Shown here: one piece after another, positions 38,901-53,900 of the stretch
Layout of the letters: each line of letters begins with the position of its first letter
Position numbering within the stretch: position 1 is the stretch's first letter
NCBI GenBank assembly: GCA_013396655.1
Contig: WBMV01004262.1
Span: forward strand, 362,936-426,935
From: Campylorhamphus procurvoides
Taxonomy: Eukaryota > Chordata > Aves > Passeriformes > Dendrocolaptidae
DNA: 64,000 nucleotides
Reading direction: 5' to 3'
The notes under the pieces: model-generated
Told to the model about the DNA's origin: nothing
Database searches by the model: none
Seen by the model: only the letters and a program-made list of their open reading frames with translations
Translations under genes and position numbers: made by a program

Positions 38901-41900
38901 AGCCTAGGAAAATACATCCTGTCTCCCTAGCACATGTTGCCTTTACCCCCTACCTTTGCAGTCCTCCAGTTAGATTTTGCAATGCATTTTACGGAACCCT
39001 AAGGATTAGGGTCAAAATCAGATTAAATAAATAGATTCCTAATTACAGATGTATTTTCTTGAACAAGAGTTAACATTCTTCTAAGTTGGCTGGGAAACCC
39101 CACGGCACTTCGCAGAGGGGAACAGCGGGGCCTAAACTATGAAAAATTAATTCTTCAAAGGAGACCTTAAAACAGGTATTTATAATGCTTTCTCACATCA
39201 CTCAAACGACATGCAGAAGAAAGAATAACAAAGTCATATTTTCATCCAAAGACACAAAACATTTGGTTGATGCTAAAATTCTGAAAAATGGAGTCCTGAA
39301 TCTGAAAAATGGAAGATACAATAACAAGAAGAGTTAGAGGCAGAGTTGGAACACAGGGACGTCAGAGCAGAAATCGCTAAACAAGATACAAGTCATTTTA
39401 AGAGGAATATGGTCTCCAAGAATAAACAGGAGCTTAAGGTGTGGATAACTCCAACATCTATTGCCCAATATTGGGATATTCAATGGAAGATGAGCTTCCA
39501 AAAGCAACAAAGTCAGCTCAAAGAGGCTGCAAGATTACAAATTCCAAAGGAAACCATTCCAAGGAAGAAACACAAATCTAAACACAAAAAATAATATAAT
39601 TACTAGATAAAGAACCTTTGGATAACAGGAGTTAAATTACAATAGGCAGATACAGAAAACTGCATGCCCTAAAAAAAAAAGAAAAAAAGAAAAAACAGTA
39701 TCAGTAGAAAAGTCTGCACTGAAAAAAATTAAGAAAAGGCCTATCAGCAGCACAAAGGAGCTCAGTAAAGCAGCAGAGCACACCCTCTGGGATTTGGCAA
39801 GACCCAGACCAAAACTGGTCTAGATGTGGCTGAGTAAGAGTGACCAGAAAAGTGAAAAAGTTTATTTCTTAAGCACTTTCCTGATCAAACAAGAGTGACT
39901 AAAAGAAGGTCAGAAAACTGTTAATTTGTGAGAGGGATTACAAAAGGGAAGAAACATGGGGAAAGAAGCTGGTGCTAAAACCGTGCAAGGAAAGTAAGGC
40001 AGCCTCCAACAAGGCAAGATAGGTAGGGCCCCCCAAAAGTCTCCTGCAGGTGATGTCTACTGTCATACTGGCTGCCATCCACAGACTTCCAATCTCATCC
40101 TGGACCAGAATTTCCCAGAAGTCAGGCACAGATGGAGGCTCACCAGCAGACCTTGGACTAGGGGTTTTAAAGCTAATTTTTTACCTCAGGCTTGACACTT
40201 CCTCACCCATGGCTTTGCAGAAGCCAGAGAGAAAAAAGCATGCTATAAAAAGCTACATTTCCTCTACAAGGGATAAATGAAGCTGAATATTAGAAATTGC
40301 AGAAAGACAGTTTCTGTAGCAAGACTGAAAAATTGAATTAGATGGCAGATCACAAGGTACGAAATAAGGGCCCAAAAAAGCATGACTGATTAAAACTCCA
40401 AGAACAGTATTAAAAGAAGTAAGATGAGCCTTTTTCTCTTTTTTTTTTTCTCTCCACAGTCATTTTTCAATAAACTCCCAGGAAAGCAAATTATTTGGCC
40501 AAACTGCAATGTAAATCTGCCCTGTTTCCCAGGATGACACTTTTTTAGGTCCACATGCAATGCTCTCAGCAGGTTCCTGCAGCCCAAGGTACTATCGCCA
40601 CTACAGTGGGCTGTGGAGGCTTGTCCTCTAATTCCCAGATATGACTTCATTTGTATTCCCCTGGTGTCACTGGGTCTCAGGCACCTTGGTTACCATACAA
40701 TTATCTTCAGAATAGTTCTCACCTTGACATAGCATTTGGGTCTTACCCATGAAGCAGGTTTTAGCTATTCTTCACAGACTGCCAGAACCTCAATATGCAA
40801 GTGAGTGAATGCCAAAATAATGCTCACAGAAAAATTACTCATGCTGGAAATCTGAAATGTTACATGAGTCTTTACTTCCAAAAAAGGAACTAGAGCTATT
40901 TGGATTCCACTCAAGCAAACATTTTCAACAACAGATATGCCTTTCAGACTAAAGCAAAAATTTCCATCAGAAAAGATCCAGGGTTATTTTACCAGATTCT
41001 TTGATGGAAAAAAAACCATCTGGAGGTAAAGGTGTTGATAATTTAAATTTTCAGTCAAATCTGAGTGCCAATATTCATCTAGAAATAAAAAGGTACAGTG
41101 GAGCTTGGTTGCAAAGAGAAAATACTGTATTTTTTTAATTATGTGCACACTTGCATGCAGAATATGTAAGTATGTTCATAGCTTCAGTTATAAAAAATAT
41201 ATCCCACACCTTTATTTCCATCATGTATGTTTATCAAGACCAAAGAAAACAGAACAAAATTCTCCTGGATCAAGTTCAAGAGTCTCTTAAGGCAGGAACA
41301 TTTCAGTCACATTCTCTGCTCATCTCTACTGGTGATACAGAAAGAGGAGCAGGAGTATCCCAACACTGTCTCAGAGCTTGGCATCTGAAATGTCAAAAAC
41401 GCAAAGATCACCTCACTTGACTGAACTCAACCAACTGGAAAGGAACAGCATTTCTTGGCATCAGCCCTAAGAGATGCAAAGTTCAAACTGCCCTAATACT
41501 TCATGATGGATTTAATATATCAGATTTCTGCAACTCACAGCATTAAAGGATTTAAAACACAATGTAACATCACACTAAAAACCCTTCACAAGGCATAAGG
41601 TGACAAGACACCCTGAAAATCAGCTGTCACTGTGTGTGGTGCTGCTGATGCTGCATTTGCACATCCCACACAACAATTTCTGACTAAAGCAAAGAGAGAT
41701 CACATACTTAGTTGAAATCACTGGTGATAATGAAACATTGCTATTTTGTCAGGATACCATGTTAATTTCAAACCTGAGGGTTGTGAGGGTGTTTTTTTTT
41801 TCTAATTATTACAGTGGCTGTGAGCTAAGTTTTCCAGATATGATACATAATTTCATTGATTTTTCTGGGTGGGGTGGAGAGGAAGAGCACAGTGACATAA

Positions 41901-44900
41901 CTCAAAAAGATATAAAATGGGATCGATAATTTAACATTAAGATTCTACATTAAAGCAGCAATCCACTGCTTCTCCTCTTTACTTTTTAATATCGCATATA
42001 GTTATACTGATGGGGATCTCAAGCCAATTTCAGATCACTGACTGCCTGGGCAACAAGCAGGCACATTTTCAGCAAACTGTAACAGATCCGCCATAAATAT
42101 GCCTAAAAGTGTGACAAATTATGACCAAAAGTATAATTTGCCCTGCTTTCTTTTTATTTACAATCTTTCTCTATTTCACACACACACACACAAATCCATG
42201 CTAATTTAAATTACTGGGTTTTCCTCAATCTATATATTTGCTTTTTGTTTATGAATATGAATCATCAGCGCACAAAACAGGACTGGAGGATAACACCTAG
42301 TAACATACCATGAAAACAGCAAAAGTTCTTACAGATACAACAATTTAAGCACAATAGGAATCTGTTTAACTTAAGAATTTACAATTTGATTTATTCTTAC
42401 TGTGACTGCTGGGTTACAGCAGTAGTAATTAATTTCTTATGAACTACAGAATCCAGGAAGACGTAGGAAGATGAAGCCGCCAAGGTTAACAGGTTCAAAG
42501 AGTTTGCAGTCTTTTTTCACAATTTTCAATAAATCTGGAAGAAAGAGGAACACAGAGGTCCAGCCTGCAGGGCATCAAATCTTCACTAAGACATTGGGTT
42601 GCTTTGGATCAGAGACAAAACAAAGCAATGGGGCTGAAGAGGAAGACTGTAAGTTGTGATTTTGAAGGCAATATTTACAATGAAATTAGGCTAAAATCCA
42701 AAGAACGCCTGCAAAAACTTTCAAAAACCCAGGGAAATTGAGTCATTTGAGGAATATCTGGTCATTTCAATTAACAGTAACTCTGATGTGGGTGATTACC
42801 CTTCAGAGATCTGTGATGTTAACAATATTGCTACTTGGAGTGAAAAAGAGAAGAAGAGTTCTTCTTTTCATAGTCCTTCAATAACATATGACAGGAATGA
42901 AAAATGAGATAGCTAACAGGGACTCTGGAAGACATTCTCTGGAAGCTGATCCAGTGCAAAGCTAGGCAGTTGAAAGCTGTGGCTCCAGGGGAAACTGAGG
43001 CTATCTAACAGCTCCTTCGAGCCAAAGGGAGAAGATTGTATTCTTACCCCCTTCTGTTCTTTGCCATCTCCTAGAGAGTTAGTTCCTCCTTTGCAAGCCA
43101 CTTTAACTCACTGGAAGCACAGGGAAAAAAACAGGCTTTCTGTTGCTTTTTAGTGACATAATTGACTCATACAGGCATCTTCACTGGTGCTTGGCAAACC
43201 AGAGGTAAACAGTGAGCTGGGAATATGCAGCAGGAACACCCTCCTCCCACATCCAGCTAAGTTGTTGAGGCAGTCTGTCCTCATGAGGTCACAGCTCTGT
43301 ATAACCCCACCTCAAAATGAGCAGACTTGAAAATGTAAGTGCTTTTCGGACTGCATATTATCCAACTTGTGGAGCTATCTGGTTTTATATTTATATTAAA
43401 AAATTCAGATGCAAGCATAATGGGCAATTTCAGTGTACTCTCCTCAGACTAATTCCTTTTGAATCTTGAATGCTTCTCTACAGTAGACCAGCAGCCCAGT
43501 GGATCAGCAAGTACCAAGAGGGGTCCAGATCTGCATTCTCTAAAGTCTGTCTTGTCTAAGCTTTCCATTATCTGGACTATCTCTGTTTATTATCATGCAG
43601 CACATTTTATCAGCTGCAGACAGGACTGTTTAACAGAAAGGATGTAAGATTGCATAGTACAAGTGGTCTAAAAATGTAGACACATGCTGATAAGAAAAAT
43701 CTCATTTATCCAGGATGAAAAGGTTTAGCCTCCCAAAAAAATAAAAACCAACTTGTCAGGAAGTAAATCTCCACAAAAAGACAAGTTCAGAAAGAAAGCA
43801 TCTACTCAAATTCATGTTTTGTTGCTGTTATTTACATTTCCACTAAAATCAAACAGTGGTAAATTTGAATTGTAGACTAAATCTAAGCATCCTCTGCCTG
43901 GAAAACTGTAAATACATGAAATTCAAATCCAAATGAAAACTGGTAAATAAAAACCAATACCAGTCCATAAATACAAGCCAAATAACATAAGCTCTCAAGT
44001 CCATTTCTAGCAGTGCTGTGATTACTTAACCAGATGTCAAATGTACCAGGTAAAAAATAAGAACAGCCTTCTTAAAGGCAGGCAATGTGAGACTTTTGAA
44101 ACCATAATCCATCTCTCTGAAAATTTATCAGAAAACTGTACTAACAAACCTCCCAGGGCTCTAAAAATGTGAAATGATGCATGACTCCACTGGAATTCTA
44201 AAATTGCCAAGTGATGTGCAGGGTATTTTACATATACACACACACACACTTATGTTCACATGTATATATATATACACACACAATAAAAAAAATTCTATAT
44301 AGTTTAAAAAAAGTGATCTGTGCTATTTAGCAAGCACCTGAAGCTGCGAGAATGTGGTGTCCCGCTGTTACATGCAAGGGAGGACCCAAGATTCATAGAT
44401 GAGTGTGGTCAAAAGGAATGGTGAAAGTCAGAGGGTTCACAAAAGCTTACAGAGTTTTATGAGTAAATTACATGCTTGGCATGGAAATTGGTATGTTAGT
44501 CCCTGACCTCCCAGTGGGTTTTGGATAAAGGGGTAGTGTGAAAGGGAAGAGAGAGAGAAATTAATTAAAGAGGGACAGATAGAAAGAAAGGAAGAAAGAC
44601 AGCAAAAGAGAGAGCACTGGTCCTGGCTCCAGCATTGATCCAGCTGGGGTATCCACGGTCCTGGGGCATATGCACAGCCAGGGTCGTGGCAGTACCTTTC
44701 TATAAAGTTTTCCCTGTCCTGGAGATAAGCTTCTTGCTTTTTATGCAAATTATTTATCATGCTCTCTTCTAGACCTTTCTGGAAATGGGTTGGAGGGCTT
44801 GAGGGAGGTCGTTGGTGATCTTGATCACCCAGCTACAACACATGCCCACTTCTTGACCTCATTCCTGCACTTGCACTGTACTGTATTGTGCTTATCTCCA

Positions 44901-47900
44901 GAAACATGAACAAGGACATTTGTCCCAGAAAAGTGCTGCCCTACCTCCATATGGCCCCCTTCTCCAGCCACATCCTGTTCTTTCTCACAGTGCTTTATTA
45001 CTAACAATCCTTGATTGCCTTCGCAGCTATCCAGCTATCGGTGTTTTGAGACATACACGTTACCTGCTTATCTTTTAGGCTTCTACAGAGAATCCATCTC
45101 AGATTTGGCTATGTGTTCTATCCTGATGATGTGTAGAAATGTTACAGAATCATATGAATGACAAGTGCTTTGTGAGCCTGGACTTTACAAGAACTCATGA
45201 ATATGTGAATCCCATCCAGTTACACTCATATCATGCCAGTGAAAAATGCTACTATGTAGTGAGGCACGGTTATTTCAAACAGCAGCATACTGTGCACCTT
45301 AACGCTCCTCCTGATAAAACTAAAAGGCCAAATCCTTGCACTGAGTGAAATATAGAATACTAAAGTCTTTACAGCTTCCCCCACTCTTCCCTCTTGAAAG
45401 GTTGAACAACTGAAAAGTTGATCATACTGGGCCTACGTTATGCAGCGGTTGTATTATCTTCTGCTCCTTTCATTTCCTATAAATGGCATATAATGCACTA
45501 AACACATACTTGTAAAAGTAAATAAACATCAGTCATCACAGGAAGACACTGAAAGCTATTCAATAACATTTTCATTTCCCTGTATCTGATACTAGGTGTT
45601 TTATGAAACATGTCTAATACCTTAAAATGAAATACTAAGAATGCCTATATATTTCACAGGAATACAGAAAATACAAAAATACACACACAACTAAAATATA
45701 GGAAGGCCAATTTGACAAACACAATATTATTAACCTAAGCTAATAATTAGCTCAGCACTTACATAAGAAGTGAAACTGGCCCTTTGCAATTTAACTGTGC
45801 AATATCAACTACAGCTCAAGAAATTACATTTCATTATTTTCTAAAGAAGAAAAGGAGAATATTGCTGTCTGTACCTACAAGCCCACTCTGAGGTCAATGG
45901 TAAGAGAAATGGACGGCTTTCTGCCTTAGCACTCTCATCTTCTGCCTTGAGACACCACATTTTAGACTTGATTGACGTAGGGGTGACACACTCTACTTTG
46001 ACCACAGTAGCATTAGAGGGAAAAAGGGGGTAGGGAGGAAGAGACTATATGCACTCAGGTACAATGAAAGTCCATTTGCCAAGTGACTAGCACAAAATTT
46101 TTGAAGTTGTAGATGTGTCTAAAGGACTTACACAGACATTGCCCAAGCAAGACTTCTCAAAGGCACCAGTGTGAAACAAAGACAAGGCAGCTGAGAATTC
46201 GAAGTCAGTTATGCTGGCTATTGGTTGGTAGTGCAATGCAGCTACCGCAGTCAGAGATCATTGTGATCTACTGGTTGCACAAATGGAGTCATTACCGACT
46301 GTTTCTTCCCCATATCTGTTAGCCTATTGTCCAACAGTCCACTACCATTCCTGTTTTCTTGTGTAAATTTCTGAACCAACACTGATAAATCAGTTCTCCT
46401 TACCTTTGTACGTTATATAAGTACGAGATAGACTCTAAGTTTCTGCATATAGGGAACCAGTGCAGGTGCTTCAATTATTTGTAAAACTGCACCGCTGAAT
46501 TCATTATCACATTCATTTCTGCACCTCACTGAAACAGCTGCTGTGTCATGTAGAACCACAAAATACATTAACGTTCGGCAGCAGAATCCACAAGACACCT
46601 TCACAGGCTCAGCTACGGAACACTGAAAAAGTAAGTATTTCTTGAAACCACTAAAAAGCTAAGCTGTCCGAACAAGTTCTAATTACTCAGTTTTACAGTA
46701 ATAATTGAGATAAATAATTATAGTGTCAGAAGCTTAATCTTCCAAAAAAGTCTGAAAGGATTTTAATTACCTTGCTCTTGTCTAGATTTGTTTGATTTTT
46801 TCCTCCCTAATAACATGTTTATGATCTCTGAGGATGCTGCTGTTCTGAAGAGTCATACTGCAACAACTCATAAAGCAGTTACGATCGAAGATGTTTTGAG
46901 AATACCTCTTCCTCCCTATCCAAAGTGGACTGCCCTAAAATGCTTTCACTTTTCATCATTGTCCTTATGTCAGCAATAAATATGCCAAAGTTCACAGGAG
47001 CCCTCCCTAATCCAATTTAAAATGAGCCGTCTTAAATCAGAGTGAGACGATTAGCCACAAGAACTGCTACAGGAAGAATGCATCAGTAGTATTTTAAACT
47101 ATCTCAATGATTTTAAAATTGGATTTGTCTGCACCTATGTTTTAGCAGAGATGTGCATCATGCTGGCAAAGCACATTTCAGAGGAGCTACATAGGCCATT
47201 TTGGTTCAAGTGAGTTGTTTCAACAGTATCAGTATAGTTAATGTAGTGCAAAGGGGCAGAGACAAAAATAAGAAAATATTTCAGGCCAGAAAAAAAGAGT
47301 TTCGTAGCTTACACAGTAACTGTGAAAAACAGAACTGTATTTGAAAATTAAGAATTAAAAGCATCTACAAAAAACTCGTTATTAAAAAATAAAATGTTCA
47401 AACAGTTTATTCAAAAAAAACCCAAACCTCTCTGATTTCTGGCTCCAGTTCTTTTATCATCTAGTGACTCAGGAGCTGTTCCACTAATATCTACTTACAG
47501 TCTTCACAAAACCCCCAGGAATTTTGTCCCCCACTATTAAAATTCTCAAATTCAGGAGCAATAACAGCATAGAGTATGTTTCTCTATCTTGATGCTGTTA
47601 TTAATTAAGTCCCATTTACTGATCCTGAATTGCTGTTATTTAGTTGCACTAGATGGGTGTGTTAGAAAGTAATAGAAGATGAATCAACAGCTGTAGTTAT
47701 TATGAAAATTATGGCAGTACATGAGAGGAATTGCAGCTGCTCAATTCATGCAAATAAGAGCCACTTGACAATGCCTATAATTACAGAGTATGTCAAAACA
47801 ACATAGCTGGAGTGTAAGTAGAGACTACATATTTTAGAAAGCCAAAAGATTTCCATTTCATTATGTTCACATTCCCTAAACTCCTATTTAGGGATAACAA

Positions 47901-50900
47901 GATACACTTTCTGTCAATGGGCTCACAAATACAGAAAGGTCTACTGAGTCTCCCAGGTGCATTCTCCTGTCAGCGCTGCAGCTGTCAAACATGGAGCCGC
48001 TCTGCATGTGGCCCAGGCATTTGTAATACAGCCTGTACTCACAGTCAGAGCTAGGGTTTCAGCTCACCCTCTGCCAAGCAGATATGAAGAAAGATCCAGC
48101 CACATCTACTTTCATAGCAAGGGAAGATTGCTTCCGAGTGGCTCAGACAATGCAGATACCATCTCCTCTATCCAGAAGACTGTTCCTGATACCTGGAGCA
48201 GTGCTGTAATATTTTAGTTTACTTTGCTTAGTATTACTTGTGGATGTACTTATTTTCAGCTTGTTCTGGACAATTTCTTTCCTACTTCAGGTACTAAGGC
48301 CCTCTTAAAGAGCACATTTCCTTTTCTTATTTAAAAATGTCACTAAAAGCTTTTAATTTTCAGAGAGGCTGCCCACAGCGCTTATGCTGTTACATCTGTA
48401 GGCTGTTTGCACATTCACAGTGGTTTATACAAAGTGACATTTTATTACTTTAGTTGCTACCCATTCACATTTTGCCTCTTTAATTAAAGCCCTTTGTTTT
48501 TCACTAGTTGTTTCATGCTGGCAAATTCCTGCTCCTACACAGAAATAGAGAACTGTTTTTGCTTTCCCCTGCATCTCAGACTCTAGTTTCAAGAACTGTA
48601 CAGCACAAAGTTATGCTACAAATAATAAACCCAAAACATAAAATAACAGACTAATGGAGACATTTATTTATTTTTATTTATGACATCCACATAAAGAGAC
48701 ACAGGGAGATAAACAATTGTGTAGCCCTACTACCTGCCACTCAAGGGTGAGTTGGACCCACTGGGTTGCTAAAATTCCTCACTGGTTTTGTTTTATAAAG
48801 TGATTTAAGTTGTATAACCTGGCAGTAAACTATCTTTCCTCTGTACCATCTGGACATGCGCTTTCCTGTGAAGTCTGCTGATAAAGTCTAGTTCCAAACA
48901 CCTTAAAACCCAGGGACACAACTCCTGGTAAAAGAGGTACCTTAAGACTGCCACGTTTCACATGGGCAGTCATTAAATCACTGACCCAACATAACATCTA
49001 CTCAAATTGTTAGTCTTACCTGAAATCACACGCTGTAGTAAGTTCTGCTCCTCCTCCAAAAGCTTTTCCCTGGATTAGTGCAACACTGATCAAAGGCAAC
49101 CTACACAAGAGAGTTTTGTAAGCAAAATTCAAGCTTTCAGTGTTTTAGAAATTAGAAATAAATTCAACCAAACCATCTCTATAATAGAAGTTTAGAAAAT
49201 ATATTGTTCCAATTAATTCAAATAACTGTATCTGTGGGCAAGCAGCACAATACCAATTCCACTTATGTCAAATCACTATTGCGTAATTGGTATGGAATCC
49301 CAAAATAAAGCAGCAAGACAGATGTATCAAACAGAATCAAAACAAAGAAGATCAAATACTGAAAAGTACATGTTTTGAAACACACCTGCTATAGATTATA
49401 CCTAAAAAGACTATCTGCAAGGAAGAGTGACAGGACAGCACCACAAGATTCTACTCTACCCTAGTACACTATAGAAAGCACTAGAAAGGGACACAAAGAA
49501 GTGAAGGGCTGGGTCATCTAAAAATAATGAGATTCACCATGACAACTTCAGCAGCTTCTTCAGAGTGCTACTATCTCAGTCATCAACAAAACTTTTTTTC
49601 TTTTTTGTCCTTACAAAACCATTTGAGGAAAGAAGCAATCTGTTACCTTTGTTGGTGTTGTATTTAATCATGCTCAAGGTATTTAATCATGTTCAAGGTA
49701 ATTCAAAGGACAGAGGGAAGGAAGAGTATGTTTCCCCACTGCCATTGTGAAATGAATACTAATGAACAGTGACTTACTTAAAATAAGCCAAGTTCCGTAA
49801 GAAACGAATACAATTGGTTAGCCAAATAATTTCCACGCTGATACAGCTTTTTGTCTTTTACTAACGAAGAAACATTTAATTTATTGAGCAGTTTTCAAAC
49901 CACATTCAAAAGTCAGCTTCCCAGTGATGACCACGTTTGGTTTTAGTTCTGCTTTAACAGAAGAACCAACTTTCTTATGGCCCAAATTAACTTGTAACCT
50001 GCAGCACACTTCATACAATACATGGCACAAAGGAACCCACTGGAAGAGGGCAACCTCATTATCACGGCTGATGGGGGTCCGCTCTCCCTCTCCCCTGTTC
50101 CTCTGCACGTGGCCAGGTGGCCGGGCCACAGGGTCCTCCCAAGGTCTCAGTAAGGAAGACACATACACACCAGAGACAGGAAGCAGAAAGAGAGATTTAT
50201 TCACCTGGCCAGGTCATTTATAGGCCTTACAGCCAGGGTCAAAGGGGAGGGATACAAAGGAACCAGTCAAAGAGGGTTTCACACAACCTGACGGGGGCTT
50301 GCATACTAATTAGGAAGGTAAGAGGTGGCTTTCCAGGGGCCTGGGAGGAAGGGTAACACAGCAATAAACCTCATGTTATAATACAGTTTTAAACTCGGGT
50401 TTAGTCTACTGCCACACTCATTTTTCCTGTGGTTTATGAAAAAACAGAAGATGGACTAAGAGTTCAAGACCCCTACATCCACACTCCAATCCATTCAAGG
50501 CACCTCTTTCAGGATCACAGTCAGCCTCAGCTCCAAAGAAGACTAATCCTATCTACAATACATGTCCCCAGACAGCAGTTCACTGCTCCTTCTGAACCAC
50601 TACTTCAACATACGCTGTCAACACACCTGAGATGGGTGTTAATCTTCACATATCTGCTTCCTCTTTCCTTTGCCCCATCAATTTTGATTATATGGAGAGC
50701 AATTTATGCAAATAGATTCCAATTCTGAGGATTCCTTACAGTACTACTACTATAAGTCTCCAATCTCCTGGACAATTTTATAGAAAAAAAATGCTTATTC
50801 ATAATGCTTTCTCATATAGATTATTTGAAAACAAAGCATATTTGAAAACAAAGAGTATTTATCTTCAAAGAGCTCTGAGCAGAAAAAAGACAGACTTTAC

Positions 50901-53900
50901 CACAAATGGATTTAATAAATTAAGGGAAGCTAAATCTGAAGGAAAGGAAGAAGTGTTTTTCAGGAGTACCAGATGGTAGAACTGAATACATTTCTCTTAT
51001 GAAGTGGGAAGATTAAATAAATATATCAAATAAACGTTACCTGTGTAGGCTGCATAAGCTGTCCCTGCTTGTTATTTAAGAGCTACCAATTTCCACAGAG
51101 TTACAGAAGTAAGTTTCAGAAAATTTGAAGGCCTAGATTTTCTTAACTCTAGGTATCTCCTTGCTCTATACATACAAACCAATAGGGCTTTTTCCTGTTC
51201 TGATCTCTGAAAAGTCTAATAGTTGCAAAATGTCAAGGTCTAATTTTAATCTATAAACACCTACCTGAATAACATGTTTGAATGTAAGGTCTGGGATTCA
51301 AAATTATAAGTATTTAACTTTAAACATCTAATTAAAAAGTCAGCCAAAATACATCCCAGCACTTATAATTACTTCATAAGAAAGAGTAAATAAAATATAT
51401 TACCTCGTAAGTCTGGTTAAGGTGTCTTGCATAAACATGCACATATTCATCCCATCCTACAAAGAATAGGAAATTAAAAAAAAAAAAGTTATCGTAATGT
51501 GAAGTAATTAGACAGAGAAGACAGGAGTAAGTATTCTTTACGTTTACTTTAGCCGGGTTTTTTTCCGCTCATCTTGCTCAAATTCCAGCCCAACCCCACC
51601 ATGCACAAACAGAAAATCTAGTATAAATCAGACAAAAAAAATAAAATCAGAACTCAATAGACTTACATATATTTCAGTTACAATTAAGCCACCATTAAAG
51701 TAATTGCAATACTGAATTTCTATAACATGAAATTCTACTTTCTTTCCTCTGACTTTCCTCTTCTCATTTGAAGTTAAACACCCACAAATCTGAGATCTAA
51801 AGCCTGTATAGGACCATAGTCCACTGCATACTTTTTACTGTTCCAAATCCGTAAAGGTTTAGACAAGATACAATTTAGCAATTTAATCTTTTATTGAGCC
51901 AAAAGCATTTCAGCCAAAAAGAAAAACAAAACAAAAAAATCAAACCACAACTAAAACCCCCAAGCCCCCAAAAACCCAACTAAACACAAAAGTCCAAACC
52001 AAAACAAACAACAAACCCAAAATCAAAACAGAAAGAAGATTCTTCTTATTTCTCTCATCCTTTATGTTTTACATCACCTTGCAATCTATAGTGAATAAGG
52101 TACAATTGTTTCCTTCTAATCCAGTACAAAAACTAAAGGACTCAAAATAAGCTGCTGCTACGTTCAAACCAAGTATTTTTTCCTACCATGTGTAGCTAAA
52201 ACGTGGAACACTTGGCAGTAGGCCATTACATCCGCTACATGAAATCAAGAACAACTCGATAAAATGACAACAGAAAGAGCATCAAAAGGTTATTACATAG
52301 AAGGTAACACCTCTAGTTCTAGAAGTCTTAGTCAGAAATTGCTGGGGACTAAGAGAATATTTTGTGGCTAAATCATTATCTATCTGTCTTCCCTGTTATA
52401 ATCTTTCTCAGACATCTAGTATTAACCAGGAATTTGACAAATAACTGGGCTAAATGGCTCAGTATCATCATGTTCACATACATACTGAATTGAACTACAC
52501 ATACCACTTATCCTAGATTAAAAAAAAAAAATAAAATGTTTGGACACTAAAAATTAAAAAATAAAAAAATTTTAGTGTAAGTAACAATTTCAGCATGTCT
52601 TTCAAATAATAATAATAATAAATCCAAACAAACCAGAATCAACCAACATTTCTTTATTGGAATTTACTAATTTCTACAACACAGTTTTACAAGAGTTGGA
52701 AAGTTAAAGAGCCTTCCTGAATTAAAAACTTCTGACTCATATTTCAGGAAAAGAGAAGATACCCAGCAAGTTTCCAGTATATCTTTGGAATAGGACCTTG
52801 AAATAATTGCAGGTCAATTTCAGGTGCTACTCTGCTCAACGCCAACCAGCATTATTGTGTTTAGGCACAGATCTCTGGCAGATATAAGCTGCCCTGACAA
52901 GAACCAGTGAATTCAGTTTTATTACACTTAAGTCCTGATTGAAAATTTCAATACATGTTGATTTACAAAGAGGCTTTTAGTTTTCACTGTAGCCATCTCC
53001 TACACCCATTAAGAACAGAAGCAGTATTTCTGTTTTAAATGAAAGAACATTCAAATCCATCATGATAGCTGTCTTAATAACTAAGTTCAAAACCCACACA
53101 AACATACAAGGTACTGTTTTTTGGATACAGACTTGCACAATTCCTATACTATAACTGTCAGGATCAAGCTGCACAAAGGTCTTCAGAGAACTGCTTCACT
53201 TCATCATAGTAGAGTCCTTGCATTCAAACTGGCCCTCTCAACTCATGCTGAAATCCAAAATAGTAGTTAAAAATTAATTCCAGGACACTCCAGCTTCATA
53301 AACACAGTTCTGACTGAGCAGACGAACAGAAAGGTCTTCATACTCTCAGGTGGTAGAGAGATTACTGTGTATTCCATGGAAAAAAATGCCTGCACAGAAA
53401 ACACTCTGGAAAAAAAAAAATCACAACTGCTGGTGATTCTCGGCCAATAAACCCTTCAAGCCTTTCTGATAAGAAAAACATGGCTCCTGTTCAAATAAAA
53501 TACTCTGACAAAGAGGTGTTCAGTGCAGTCTAGTGGAATAATTATAATTTTATTTAATTATAATTATTTTTTCAGCTCTAATACTATCCTTGAAGAAAGA
53601 AGAAATCTAATAAGCAGAAATGGAGATAAAATACAGTATGCACTACATATGGAAGAAAAGGATTAATAGCTTGCAGTGGGGCTAGGGGAGACAGGGAAGA
53701 AGAAAGTCACCTTCATAAAGCAGAAAACTGTAACAGTGGCTCTTATGGCTGCAAGAGCTTAGAGACTACTTTCACTACAGATAGAACAGTATTTCCAGAT
53801 CCTCTCAAACTGCTCTGAAGTCCTCTCTCCGTGGTTTACTGTTTGAGAACCTCTCTTCTAGGGCTTCTAGAGGGGGAGCAGGGAAAGCAAAATTCTCCTT

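Larger units (their letters stand above)
32914..44352 (-). other. ECHDC1: ECHDC1 intron 4, 3' part: no other gene seen
   Basis: Intron DNA with no recognisable exon, RNA gene or intact element. It has a few A-rich runs (38,540-38,580, 39,670-39,698), a short CA repeat at 42,178-42,191 and mixed CA/TA repeats at 44,235-44,282. The longer frames here (39,346, 34,572, 40,390) have no recognisable domain. Confidence 0.6.

Noticed and set aside
39346..39594. 82-codon lysine-rich plus-strand frame
   Set aside because: The A-rich DNA explains the lysines; no domain or splice context.
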